Assembly: GCA_964019335.1 (NCBI GenBank)
Contig: OZ025690.1
Span: forward strand, 186,001 to 250,000
Direction: 5' to 3'
DNA: 64,000 nucleotides
DNA from: Diplonema japonicum
Lineage: Eukaryota; Euglenozoa; Diplonemea; Diplonemida; Diplonemidae
Shown one piece after another: positions 53,029 to 63,700 of this stretch. Each line of letters opens with the position of its first letter. Positions within the stretch are counted from its first letter, which is position 1. The position numbers and the translations under genes are program-made. The notes beneath the pieces were generated by a model. That model had not been told where the DNA came from. It made no database searches and saw only the letters and a list, made by a program, of their open reading frames with translations.

Positions 53029-53944
53029 TTTTTTACCCCTTCCTTTCCTTTTCTTTGTGCATTATTAAAATCGGTTTTTGGGAGGAACCTCCTAGGTGGT
53101 GTCCTTCTCCACCCAGCGCAGCTCAACAATTGCCCACCACCCGATTTTGAAAGAAGCATTGCCCCAACACCCTGAGTACGAACGACAGTGGATTCACGCC
53201 TTTCAAAGAGGCAGTCATCGAAGGGCAGTCTAAACAACTGCTAAGGTCAACTACAGAGCAGGCTGCCCCAATACCATGCCCCGAAACACAGAATGAGTGC
53301 CCTGAGACCTCAATGCGCCGCGACAGTACCTTTTGGGACCATTTCCCCGAAAAGGTAGCGCAACGTGCGGTGCAAGCATTGCAAGTCAAAAAGACCCCAG
53401 TTTCAGTGTTAAACTTTGCGTGACTCCGTGCTTCAAAGACCACCACCTTGCCGGGATACCCCCCAGAAACCCCTCTCGGGGTCAAAAAAAGAAGTTCCCC
53501 AGCCCTGGGGCACATACGAACCGCGTCAAGAAGGCCTTAAATAGCTCATTATAGAAGTTTACAGTCGATTCTTTTCTTTTGTACCCACTCGGGAACGATA
53601 TTTTTGACAATGTTGTGGGGGTGGGCCTGCTGTGGGCACCCTCTCTCTAGAATTGGGACATCTGGAGGCATTTCCTGTTGCGCTAGAATAATCTTTTTTG
53701 AAGTTTTGAAAAATTACCCCCTGGTGGGCAAAAACGGTCCGTTGGTAGATGGTTAATAATCTTATATATGAGTTAAAGGAGGCCGGTGTTGGCGGCGCCC
53801 TGCACAAGAACTGTCTACTTGATTACAGGGGGCGCGCCGCGGCCGAGTTGTAGCTTCTTCTGCGTTCCGCGTCGTGTCCTTAATGCGTGCGGTGTACAGC
53901 TCAACCCCAGCCGGGGCGTCCCGGGTAACCAAGCACAATCTTTA
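53029..53944. other. Intergenic with transposon relics
   Basis: GGTGGTGTCCTTCTCCACCC at about 53097 equals a piece of LINE B (8780, 21778), a very short remnant. 53123-53515 holds the transposase-like relic listed separately. 53806-53885 (CTACTTGATTACAGGG, TTCTGCGTTCCGCGTCGTGT) recurs at 57098-57178. Confidence 0.5.
53123..53515 (-). pseudogene. Possible Mutator-like transposase relic
   Basis: A minus-strand frame of 130 codons holds FLTCNACTARCATFSGKWSQ, LSRRIEVSGHSFCVSGHGIG and DLSSCLDCPSMTASLKG. The arrangement Cys-x-x-Cys, then an R-x-x-x-x-x-x-x-x-x-H-G-x-G stretch, then L-x-x-C-L-x-x-P-x-M matches the N-terminal part of Mutator-like transposases found in animals and protists. The catalytic part is not seen. 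Pattern-based call only. Confidence 0.4.
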
Positions 53945-54538
53945 TTTCACTCTTCTGAAATTACTTCACGCACTGGGGGGCCCATTACCTCTCGCTAAAT
54001 CTCATTACTTCACGGTGAATTAATGGTCTGTTTTCCGTGAAGTAATAGGGGTTTCTGGTGATAATACGCCTCAGTAGGCCAATTTTTTGCCTCGGTTCGG
54101 TTCCCAGTGGGTCACTTTTTCCTCTCAGTTTGCCAATTTCCCCCAGGTTCAGCTCAATTGGCCAACTTTTGCCACGGCTCCGTTCCTTTTTGGACTACTT
54201 TTTCCTCCTAATTTGCCCACTTTTGGCTAGGCCTTGTTCCCAGTTACAACTTTTCTATTTAGTCAGCTTATCCAACAGCCTCCCCAAAAGACTTCAAATA
54301 CCGAAGCAGCAGAAAGTGAGGAGCGAGTGGCCACGCCCGGTATGGGGGGCCTGATTAGAGATGGTGACAGTGGCAATGCCAACCACAGCGGCAGCACTTA
54401 GTCAACAAAAGGAGGAAAAACAACTTGTATTGTAACCTTTGTGACCTTCTCTTGTTTGTACCCAGTATGCTTAACCGACCTCTCGGGTTCCGTATTTTAC
54501 CTGCGGGCCCTCGATGGTAAATTGCGGAACCGAGAGGT
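53945..54538 (+). mobile_element. Inverted-repeat element Q, copy 3 (degraded, right end lost) with P remnant
   Basis: Starts after TA at 53943 with the Q left end, follows copy 1 with many substitutions and small deletions, but jumps at about 54463 from GTTTGTACCC to a P core (TTAACCGACCTCTCGGGTTC ... GCGGAACCGAGAGGT), so the right inverted repeat is missing. It joins directly to the ankyrin-flank block at 54539. It is the oldest copy by divergence. Confidence 0.75.
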
Positions 54539-54906
54539 ACTTATCATTGTAACCCTTCGGTTCAGTTAAGTGACCCGGAAATCAGGTTGTTAAACAGAAC
54601 TGGTACTACATTTTAAAATACGAAACATCAAGAAGAAAGTTTAGGAGAGGAAGGAAAAGGACAAAAATCTTCGAAGAAAGAGCTTCATCTTCTTCACGTC
54701 AAGGTGCCACAAGGTGACGGCCCCTTTAAGGGAGTAGAAGAGAAATGACAGTGACTCACACAACCCGTTTGTGTCGGTCGGCAAACAAAAATAAGGACCA
54801 CCCCGTGCCGTGCATCAGGTTAGAAAAGAACGGGTCTTCGGGAAAAGGGAGGGGGGTAAAGGGAAACGAAGAAAGAACCAATATAATAAGAGACACAGAA
54901 GAAAAG
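54539..54906. repeat. Segmental duplication: same block as 45973-46340
   Basis: ACTTATCATTGTAACCCTTC through the stop of copy 4 is nearly base-identical to the stretch after copy 3 (difference example: GGACCACCCC against GGACAACCCC). It shows that genes 3 and 4 were duplicated with their 3' flanks. Confidence 0.85.
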
Positions 54907-56970
54907 TCACTGTCCCACCCCCTTCAGAGCATCCAAGTATGAGACAGAAGGGTTTGCCTCCCTCCCCTCAAAGGGTAAACAGGGCTCCTTCCGTAACTCC
55001 TCAATTCTCATGTACAACCCATCGCTGTGGCGGTGTTTCGCCTTGCGTTTCCTGAAGTGGCCTTCCGGTCTTGTGTCCACCTTTCCACCACAACGGGACG
55101 TCTTGAAGTGCAGCAAGGGTATGTCCTCGTCAGACGAGGATGCCTTGTACACACCTTTCACTGCCACAACTGCACTAGGACACCTGTCCGAAGAAACAAG
55201 ATGAGAACAAACCTCGCCGCTATCGTCCTTCGCATCAGGGTCCGCTCCGCGCGACATGAGGAGGGACACCATTTCCCTTTCACGATGGAGATCGGAAGTA
55301 AAGTTCTGTCGCTGCCCGTTCTTCATGACAGTCACAGAGCATGAACCCCCAATACCACATCGAGAGGTTTCCTGAGGGTTCCCGAGCCGCTTCGCCACTG
55401 TGTCTGAAACAGTGTGGAGGGGGGTCTTGCCTGTGTTGTCCCTTGCGTTCACGTTGGGGCGGCGAGCAACAAGTAAGGATTCCAAGATGAGAGGGCATGT
55501 CCCCATGTCTTTTACATCCACATCGGGAGAGGCTTCTTCCAAGAGACAAACAACAAGATCTACTAAACCAGCACCGACAAAAATGTGGAGAGGAGTCTGT
55601 CCCTTGTTGTTCCTCACGTTCACATCAGCACCGCTACACAGAATGAGGGAAGCAACGAAGGGCTTCACGACAAGATGAAGTGCCGTGTTGCCTTCATTGT
55701 CTTGTGCGTTCACATCGGGAGAGGCCGCAAGCACGCCCCCAACAATGCCAGCAACACCAGTAAGGACAGAAAGGTGGAGAAGGGTTTGATCATTCTTATT
55801 TCTCAGGTTCACATTCGCACCGTGCCGCAACAAGACTGCCATATGATGATGAAAGGACGGTTTGCAGTTCAGATGATTGGTCACTGCTACATGGCATGCT
55901 GTGTTGCCACTCGTATCTTGTGCATTCACATCACAAGAAGCTTCGAGCAAGAGTTCAGCGATTCTTGTATTTCTAGTAAGGTGAAGAGGTGTTTCTTTTC
56001 TACGGGTCTTTGCATTCACATCCGCACCCCATGCAAGCAAAGACGAGACAACATCGATGTGGCCAAGCTGCGAGGCATTGTGAAGGGGTGACCACATATT
56101 GCTGTTCATAACATAGTTGACAGCTGCACCATGTTGCAGGAGGAGGGATGCTGCTTCGGCACTCGTGACATAATGAAGGGGACTGTCTCCGTAATAGCCA
56201 CACAGGTTCGGATCAGCAGACTTCTCGAGAAGCAAGGCGATGATACTAATGTAGTCCCCTTGCGTTGCTATTATGAGAGGAGTATCGCCATAAGGAACCT
56301 TCAGGTTCACCCCTGCACCAGCCTCGAGTAACATCGAGACGATTTCGGTGTTGCCCAACTCCACAGCTCTACCGAATGGAGAGCCGTAACTGTCAGCTAT
56401 GCTAACACCATTCGACAGTAGGAACTGAATCATTGCAACCTGCTGACTGGACACTGCTTCCTTGAGTGCATACAACATGTCTGCACCAGCAGCCAGAAGG
56501 AAATCAACACACTGGATGAAGCCCCGATGGGACATGTTGTTAACCAGGTCGCACTTCTGACCATCATTGCACATCCCTGCCTCCATCATCATAGCCAGCA
56601 CTTCACATAGTTCCCTGTCCAAGTCCTGCCGGCCCTCAACAGAGAGGTCTGCGTCTTCTCCAGATTTGTGATCAGCGAGGGACATTACACCCTTGCCTGC
56701 CCAACCCAACTCCTTCAGATGATGAAGTGCCACCTCTTTCTTGTTCAAGACCAGCTGCAGCTCACTCCGATCCCCAAAGGGAAGCTCCCCAACGAGCCTG
56801 CCGTCACTGTCACCGAACACCTCCCCTTCAAAGGAGAGGTCGAAGGTGTTGACGCACATCCCGGACTGCGACGCCACCCTTTCCTTCAAGCCCGCCAAGC
56901 TCTCCATCGGGCCTACCTCCACTTCCATCCACTCACCTCCAGGGTGTTGCACCAACAGCTCAACTGACAT
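54907..56970 (-). CDS. Ubl-ankyrin family, copy 4 (intact, shorter)
   Basis: 687 codons from ATG 56970 to the family stop. The ubiquitin-like domain, linker and C-terminus match copies 1 and 3. The middle is shorter: the poly-Lys-containing unit and several units next to it are absent, so VLAASPDVNAQDNEG is followed directly by NTALHLVVKPFVASL. Loss or gain of whole repeats through the near-identical DNA of neighbouring ankyrin units explains this. The leader TAAAATGTC lacks the long A run of copies 1 and 2. Confidence 0.9.
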   Translation of the reverse strand: MSVELLVQHPGGEWMEVEVGPMESLAGLKERVASQSGMCVNTFDLSFEGEVFGDSDGRLVGELPFGDRSELQLVLNKKEVALHHLKELGWAGKGVMSLADHKSGEDADLSVEGRQDLDRELCEVLAMMMEAGMCNDGQKCDLVNNMSHRGFIQCVDFLLAAGADMLYALKEAVSSQQVAMIQFLLSNGVSIADSYGSPFGRAVELGNTEIVSMLLEAGAGVNLKVPYGDTPLIIATQGDYISIIALLLEKSADPNLCGYYGDSPLHYVTSAEAASLLLQHGAAVNYVMNSNMWSPLHNASQLGHIDVVSSLLAWGADVNAKTRRKETPLHLTRNTRIAELLLEASCDVNAQDTSGNTACHVAVTNHLNCKPSFHHHMAVLLRHGANVNLRNKNDQTLLHLSVLTGVAGIVGGVLAASPDVNAQDNEGNTALHLVVKPFVASLILCSGADVNVRNNKGQTPLHIFVGAGLVDLVVCLLEEASPDVDVKDMGTCPLILESLLVARRPNVNARDNTGKTPLHTVSDTVAKRLGNPQETSRCGIGGSCSVTVMKNGQRQNFTSDLHREREMVSLLMSRGADPDAKDDSGEVCSHLVSSDRCPSAVVAVKGVYKASSSDEDIPLLHFKTSRCGGKVDTRPEGHFRKRKAKHRHSDGLYMRIEELRKEPCLPFEGREANPSVSYLDALKGVGQ

Positions 56971-57679
56971 TTTATTCTTTTTTCCTTTTGTCTCACCTAA
57001 GGGGTGGGGTGTGTTGTGTTGTAAAAAGAAAAAGGAAAAAAAAAAAAAATGGGGCTTTGATTGCAACACTAGGTGGCGTTAAGCGTGAACGAAGCACGAA
57101 CTACCTACTTGATTACAGGGCGCTCCTCGGCCGAGCAGTAGCTTCTTCTGCGTTCCGCGTCGTGTCCTTAAAAAGCTGCGAGGGGTCTTTTTTTTTTTTT
57201 TTAAATGCTCGGCATAAGTTGTGTATTGTGAAATGAATGAAAAAAAAATGCACATGGGTTTGAACGTAATACAATAAGGGCCACTTCTTTTACAAGGTAG
57301 GTACCTTAATAACTCGGCAGGGGGGGTGGGGGAGTTATATCGACTAGTACCTGGTCTGTTAAGCCGCCTACGGGGAGGTGCCGCCATCACCTAGCCCCAG
57401 TAATTTTTAAGGGAGGAGGTGTTTTTAAAAACAAAAGGAATATTGTGCAAAGTCAGGTTGCCCAAGGAGAAAAAAAAAGAAAAAAAGAGAGGGGGGGGAA
57501 AGTTCGATAAGGTTTCTATGTGCAGGGAGTGCTAAAGGAAAAAAGAAGAAGAAAAAAGAGGAGGCTGGAAAAAAAGAGGGGGGGGAAGAAAATCATCACG
57601 GAATTGATAATAATTCATGATGGCTGGAAGAAGGAGATGCGAACAGAGCTGTGAACAAAAAAAAAAAAAGAAGAAGAAG

Positions 57680-57710
<31 letters not shown>

Positions 57711-58163
57711 GAGACATTTAAAAAAGAGAGAGAAAATCGCTGGCTCACTTCTTTCCCTATTCATTTGAATGAAGAACACTTTAAGGGCTTCCAGACACAT
57801 GCTCGAACTGCACTCCCCTGTGTGTCCCTGGATCAACGCAATCTGGGCCTACTCATTTCGACCGCCCTTCCCAAAAATCTTAAAATTTTAGATCCGGGTG
57901 TGTGGATTTGGCAGGGAGGAGCTGTAAAGGCACCCTCAAGGATCTTACTGTAACCAACTCTTGTATTGCGCACATGGGTTCGACACATGATTCAGACTAG
58001 CTTACCAAAAGGTAAGAGCCACGTCTTTACAAAGTAGCCGAGTCATTGCAATAAAAAGAATAAAGGTGACTAATATCCTCAAGAGCATCGACAGGAACAT
58101 TGCTTATTAAGCGACCCCGCCTACGGGGAGGTGCCGTCATCACCTGGACCAAAGTCCCAGTAA

Positions 58164-58228
<65 letters not shown>

Positions 58229-58365
58229 AAAAGGAATATTGTGCAAAGTCACGTTGAGCCCAGATACGAGAAAAAATATCATCGCGAATAGGGGGGAAAA
58301 TATACACAAGAACCCTATCCCAAATGAAAACGTTTTTGCCGTTTGTCACAATAGTTATTTTTTCT

Positions 58366-58400
<35 letters not shown>

Positions 58401-58677
58401 CAAATTTATGAAAGGTGCCAAAGTACACGGATTCAGCTAAATGTTGACTCCCCCCAAAAAAAATTGCAAAAAAAAAAAAAAAATTAACTATTTATTGCCA
58501 ACAAATTATGAGTCATTATTTAACTCGAGTTCCCGAATTTTTTGCACGCAGGGCCTTTTTGGGGATTTTCCTAAGGTAATATGGGGTTGCTATTTCGCCG
58601 TGGCATTTAAAGGGGAAGTAAGGCACTTATTCCCACTTTTAAGGGCTGGAATGGCCTCAGATGGCCAAAAATAGTCT
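56971..58677. other. Intergenic with local repeats and the longest poly(A) of the window
   Basis: Two related stretches, about 57245-57465 and 57965-58260, share CCTACGGGGAGGTGCCG and AACAAAAGGAATATTGTGCAAAGTC; the second has a poly(A) of about 60 (58168-58227) where the first has a short AAAAAC. 57098-57178 is the partner of 53806-53885. A plus-strand open stretch (57755-57953, ALPCVSLDQRNLGLLI, LDPGVWIWQGG) looks protein-like but is unassigned. Confidence 0.55.
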
Positions 58678-59055
58678 CGGTTCCGCATTTTGCCATCTCG
58701 GGCCCTGCGGGCCCTCGACGGTAAAATGCGGAACCTCGAGGTAACGGTAAAGTCATTACTTGTTGGCAGTAAATAGCTATTATTTCACTCTTCGTCATTT
58801 TCTTCACTCACTAGGGGCCTCATTATTTAACGCGAAATGGCCATTATTTAACGCGAAACGGCCATTATTTAACGCGAAATCGCCATTATTTAACTAGTTA
58901 AATAATGAGATTTTGCAGTTAAATAATGGCCCTTCAGAGTGGAAAAATGAGTCTCGCCGTGGAAAAAAATGCACCCAACCCCTTGAAAAACTTTTTTGGG
59001 GTGGGCGTATTTTGAGGTCGGTAAAGCATTACTTGGCGGTAGGTAAGTGGTTTTA
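58678..59055. mobile_element. Element P copy 4 interrupted by inverted-repeat element R
   Basis: P right part (58678-58780) and P left part (about 59010-59055) are separated. At 58783-58965 lies R, whose ends (TTTCACTCTTCGTCATTTTC and, reverse-complemented, TTTCCACGGCGAGACTCATT) are Q-like. R holds three 21-bp tandem units CATTATTTAACGCGAAA(T/C)(G/C)GC and inverted GTTAAATAATG copies, in place of the ATTACTTCAC words of Q. Confidence 0.75.
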
Positions 59056-59641
59056 TTTCACGACACTCTGAAATTACTTCACCACGAGGGGCACAACAGG
59101 GTGACAAGGGGTACAACAAGAGAGGGGTTACAAAGGTTACAATACAAGTTGTTTTCCCTCCTTTTGTTGACTTAGAGCTGCCGCTGTCGCTGGCATTGCC
59201 ACTGTCACCATCTCTAATCAGGCCTTCCCGGCGCGGCCGCTGGCTCCTTTTTTTCTGCTGCTTCGGTATTTTGAAGTCATTTGGGGAGCTTGGGTAAGCT
59301 GACTAAGTTACCCTTACCCACAGAAGAGTTACCCCCAGAAACTGGGAACAAGGCCTAGCCAAAAGTGGGCAAATTGGGAGGAAAAAGTAGTCCAACTTGG
59401 AACTGAGCCGAGGCAAAAGTTGGCCAATTGAGCTGAACCTGGGGGGAAATAGCAAACTGAGAGAAAAAGTAGCCCCACTGGGAACCGAACCGAGGCAAAA
59501 ATTGGCCTACCGAGGCATATTATTTAACGGAAACCCCCTATTACTTCACGGAAAACAGGCCATTATTTCACCGTGAAGTAATGAGATTTAGCGTGAAGTA
59601 ATGGGCCCCCCAGTGCGTGAAGTAATTTCTGAAGAGTGAAA
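59056..59641 (-). mobile_element. Inverted-repeat element Q, copy 4 (reverse orientation)
   Basis: Reverse complement of copies 1 and 2, bordered by TA on both sides. It is very close to copy 2 in sequence. One spot reads GTTAAATAATATGCCTCGGT (R-like word) where copy 2 has GGTAAATAATATGCCTTGGT. Confidence 0.85.
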
Positions 59642-60586
59642 TAAAAAAAAAATAAAAGCTGTAAAAAATACTGTCATTAAACACCTATTGTGGCTTACAC
59701 TTTTAATTTAATTTTATCTGCATAGGTAGAAGAAAAAAAAAAAGAAGGAAAAAAAAAAGGGGGGGGGAGAAAATGGTGTCTTTTAACATGCTTTTTAAAA
59801 AAACGCACTTGCCCGGCCATGTCGACCAATTCTGCCTAAAAGAACTGGCTTCCCTCTTGTACTACTAGTCGAAGCCACTCAACCACCTCAGCACCTGCCC
59901 CAGTGGGGGTGCTCACCGTTCAGGAAGAAATTCACATAATCTGTCACCGTTCTGCGGATGCTGTCTGGCGGCTGCTTGTCGTGATGAGATGGGCCTCGGT
60001 CATGGCCCTCGCCACCCGACGGATCTGGTGCTTGCGCTCGCGTTCCGGCATGGCACCCAGCCCCACCACGAAATTCCAGCCTTTCCCGATCGCCGGCAGC
60101 CATCTTCTCATCAGGGTCCCCACTGGCCCAGGGCTTCAATATCGCACTCCCGGTACAGGGCGGCACACCTCCCAAGAAAAAAAAGAAAAAAACAAACCGC
60201 ACTACTTGGAAAGATGCGCCTATCAGGAAAAATGGGGAATTGTAGCCGATTTCATTTTTTTTTTTTTAAAAAAAAAAAAAAGAGAAAGAAAAGAGTTGGT
60301 TTTTATTTTTGTTTGCGCACTACTGCACGCTACCATTACTCTTTTTTTTTTCTTTTTTTTTTTTTTTTGCCTAACAAGAAACTGAGCTGTTACACTACTT
60401 TTTTTGATGTTATTGTTCTGGAAAAAGAACAAAAACAGCCTGAGATGTTGCAAACTTGCAGGGGTAGAGGGGGGGGGGGGGGGGGGTCACATGGTAGTGG
60501 TAAAGTGGTTTTTTTTTTTCAAATTCGCAAAGTACTGCTCATTTTCAAAAAAAGCTTAAGAAACGGGGGGGGGGGGGGGGGGGGGG
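59642..60586. other. Intergenic; GC-rich island of unclear nature and G runs
   Basis: 59860-60175 is GC-rich with open frames on both strands (minus GDRERLEFRGGAGCHAG; minus alternative MPERERKHQIRRVARAM), but no motif. It may be a gene fragment. 60466-60487 and 60565-60589 are G runs of about 20. Confidence 0.45.
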
Positions 60587-60772
60587 GGGCTATGCTGGCA
60601 AGAAACGGGGAAACATTTCCGTTTCCCTTATTTTCCCGATACTTAAGGAAACGCGTTTCCTATTTAAGAGGAAACGTGTTCCCTTCTTAAGGAAACGGCC
60701 CCCAAAATAAGGAAACGTTTCCGTTTCAAAAAAAAAAAAGCTTGGAAACGCGTTTCCTTGCCAGAATAGCCC
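60587..60772. mobile_element. 186-bp inverted-repeat element set between G tracts
   Basis: Ends GGGCTATGCTGGCAAGAAAC and, reverse-complemented, GGGCTATTCTGGCAAGGAAA. Inside are repeated self-complementary words such as GGAAACGCGTTTCC and GGAAACGTTTCC. Poly(G) stands on both sides (about 24 G left, about 22 G right). No coding capacity. Confidence 0.75.
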
Positions 60773-60796
60773 TGGGGGGGGGGGGGGGGGGGGGGC

Positions 60797-63700
60797 TTAA
60801 TTCGCGAATATCCTAGCCATCTTATCGGCGATATCTTTTCTCTTTTCAAGCTTTTTAAGATAGTTTTTTTTCTTGTCCAGCTCGCTCTTGTGATTTAAGA
60901 GGGTGGCCTCCGCCTGCTGCTTCTGTACCAGGTTCTTCACCTGTTCCAAACCAATACTGCCTTGCTTCCGTCGGGACTCTTGTTGTGCCTGCTGAACCAC
61001 CCTCTCAGCCTTGGTAACTTCCCCTTGCGCAGCTTCAATGAGTTTCTGGTGTTCGTACGCTGTAGCCGCTGTTTCTTCCTTTTGCCCATTCACGTGGGAG
61101 GCAGAGGAGCGGCCTTGACGGTCTGTTATATTTTTATCGAAGCCCGCATTCAACAAAATATTCAATTTCAAGATATGATCGCGAAGCGACACCTCGTCGC
61201 CCATGTGCACGGCGTGGTGGAGCGCTGTCCAACCGTTCTTGCCATCCTTTAGGTTCTTATCCAAATCCTTCCTCCCGACCAGCGAGTTTATAACACCCTC
61301 CGACGCGTTGTGTATGAAAGCAATATGAATGGCAGCGTACCCCTCATGCGACTTTGCGTTGATATCTACTCTATCGCCCATCTTTAAAATTGCATTCACG
61401 CACTCCAAGCAGTCGGAACAGTTTGGCTTTGCGATGTGCGTCATAAGCGGGGTACGATGTTCGTTATCTTTGATGTTCACATTTTCTGGATGGTCTTGAA
61501 TAAGGTTTCGAAGTGTAGAGATATTCGCGGTGTGCCAAGGGGTCTGTCCTTCTTTGTTTTTGACGGTGTGATCGGCCCCATTCTCCAGGAGGGCGCGGTA
61601 CTGGGTTTCGTTGGAACAATTGTGTAGAGCGGTGTTGCCTGTATCATCCTCAGTTTGTGTTTTGCACAGATCAGGATGTTGTTGTAATATTGCTTTAAGG
61701 ATTGTGTTAGCCGCTTCATTGTCGTGTTTGACTATTTCTGGTATGTAGTTGTTTCCGGTGATGTTTAGTCTACCGGTGTCGAAAAGAGCCTTTGCAAACG
61801 GTTCGTTGCCGTGTTGTAATGCTGTCACGAGCGGGGGCGGGACGTTCATTTCATGGTTCCAATCGCCTAAGCGCCACGCATGCAAATTAGATTCCTGCGT
61901 CTTAAGAATGTATTTCAACATCGGTAGCGAGTCGTCGTTGGCATCCTTCAGGAGGAGGTGTATCGGGGTGTGCCCGTCGTCTTGCAGCATCGCTTCGGGA
62001 GGGATGTCATCGTGTTTCAAAAGCATCTTTAACATTTTGAAATGCTTCGTCCCGCACGCCACGTGAAGAGCGGTGTTCTCAGAGGTGATCTCCTTCACGC
62101 TGTCGAACATCGCTAAGACTTCCTCAAGCTTGTCAACATCAACGTTCTCCACATGCAGCATCCCGTTGTAGATCATCTGACATTGTTTTGGCGAGAACTT
62201 GCACGATTTGATTAGTTTATACGCGTTCTGGTCGTCCTTCCTCGCCCAGTCTTCTCCTATGAAGACGCACGTGTCATCTTCCAAGGTGGTCCCGTACATC
62301 TCCTGCATCTCTATCCTGGCTGCCCAGTCTCTTGTTTGATCCAGGTTTTTGCCGGTCGGAAGGCGTCGATTTAACAGATTGTTCAGATGTCCTTCGCGTA
62401 TGCTGAATTTCTCGCACCAACCCGCCACTTGTGACTTAAACAACCCGGATAGCAGTATTGGGGTGAGGGCTATGGTCGCGATGGAGACAGCGAGAGCCCA
62501 TGATCTCCCGTCGGCGGTGTCCCACGGCCGCAACGCAATGACAATCCCCAGGATTGAAAACAAAGCCTTCACGGTTAACGAGCCCATGCCGTGGTCGGAG
62601 GTGTACAAGATGGAGTAGATCGATTCTGACCAATGCCTCTTCAAAACACCAGTTTCCAAAAAAACCTCCGCCGCAAGAAGCGCGAAAATAAACGCCAGGC
62701 AGAGAATCCCGTACACATTCGCCAGATACACCCATGAGGCGGTGTGGCAGACAAAATCTAACATTCCAATGGCAACGAGGTATTTTTCAGCGGATGCTAT
62801 TTTTTCAGGGATATCGACTGAGGAACAAGCGCGAAGTGCTATCCTCTTGCTGTCCATCACCAAGACTCCCAAGGGCGCGAACAACGCGGTGACGGCGGGC
62901 AGCACATACAAGAAGTTTGATGAAATCGAGGATCCCGACACACAGCTTGCAAACACTGCCCGCGCCACACCCGGCACCAGGATCCAGTTGTTAAGCATCG
63001 TTGTTAGCGGTGTTTTTTGCGAGAAAAACCGGTAGATTTCAAGGTCGAAAAACTGGGCCACAGCACGGGTCCCTCCTTGCTTCATTGGAACCCACAACCA
63101 CAACGAGCTGAGCAATCCGTACACCACCTCAAAACCAACGATCAAAAACCCCGTTGAACTCCCTGCGTAAAATTCCTTCGCGGCGATAAACACCTCCACC
63201 AGCTTCGGTATCTGGTACACGGTACAGTACATGCTAAGCGTGCTGGTGGCAGTCTCCGTGACGCCAAAGACGTCTGGGTCGCCAAGGTCGTCCTGCTCGA
63301 TATCGTTGATGGCAAGCCCCTGGTACCCTCTGCTTTGAGCACCGCTTTTGCAGAGCAACCCTGCCACACATGGAAACACCCCCAATAGTAGTATACTTGC
63401 TGCCCCGACGATTATCCACGGGGTGTAGGCATTGTTTTTATCATGTTTACTAGTTTCCCCACTCGGTACCGGTGTTGTCGCTGGTACTGGGCTTGGGCTT
63501 GGTGTGTCTGGTGACATGGTTGTGGGCATGGGTGATGGTGCTGGTGGTGATGGCGTTGAAATCGGTATGATTGTCCCCGAGCCACCGGTGCATTTAAACA
63601 CCTTTTTACTACTGCACGCTGTTGGGTTGCTGCAGTGAACCGTTACGTTCTTGCAATGCGTGCCCGAGAAGACCGTCCCCGTGCAGCTTTGAGGGCCCTC

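Noticed and set aside
59888-60202. Gene on the minus strand in the GC-rich island
   Set aside because: Two frames are equally open, one begins in homopolymer DNA, and neither shows a motif; left as unassigned.
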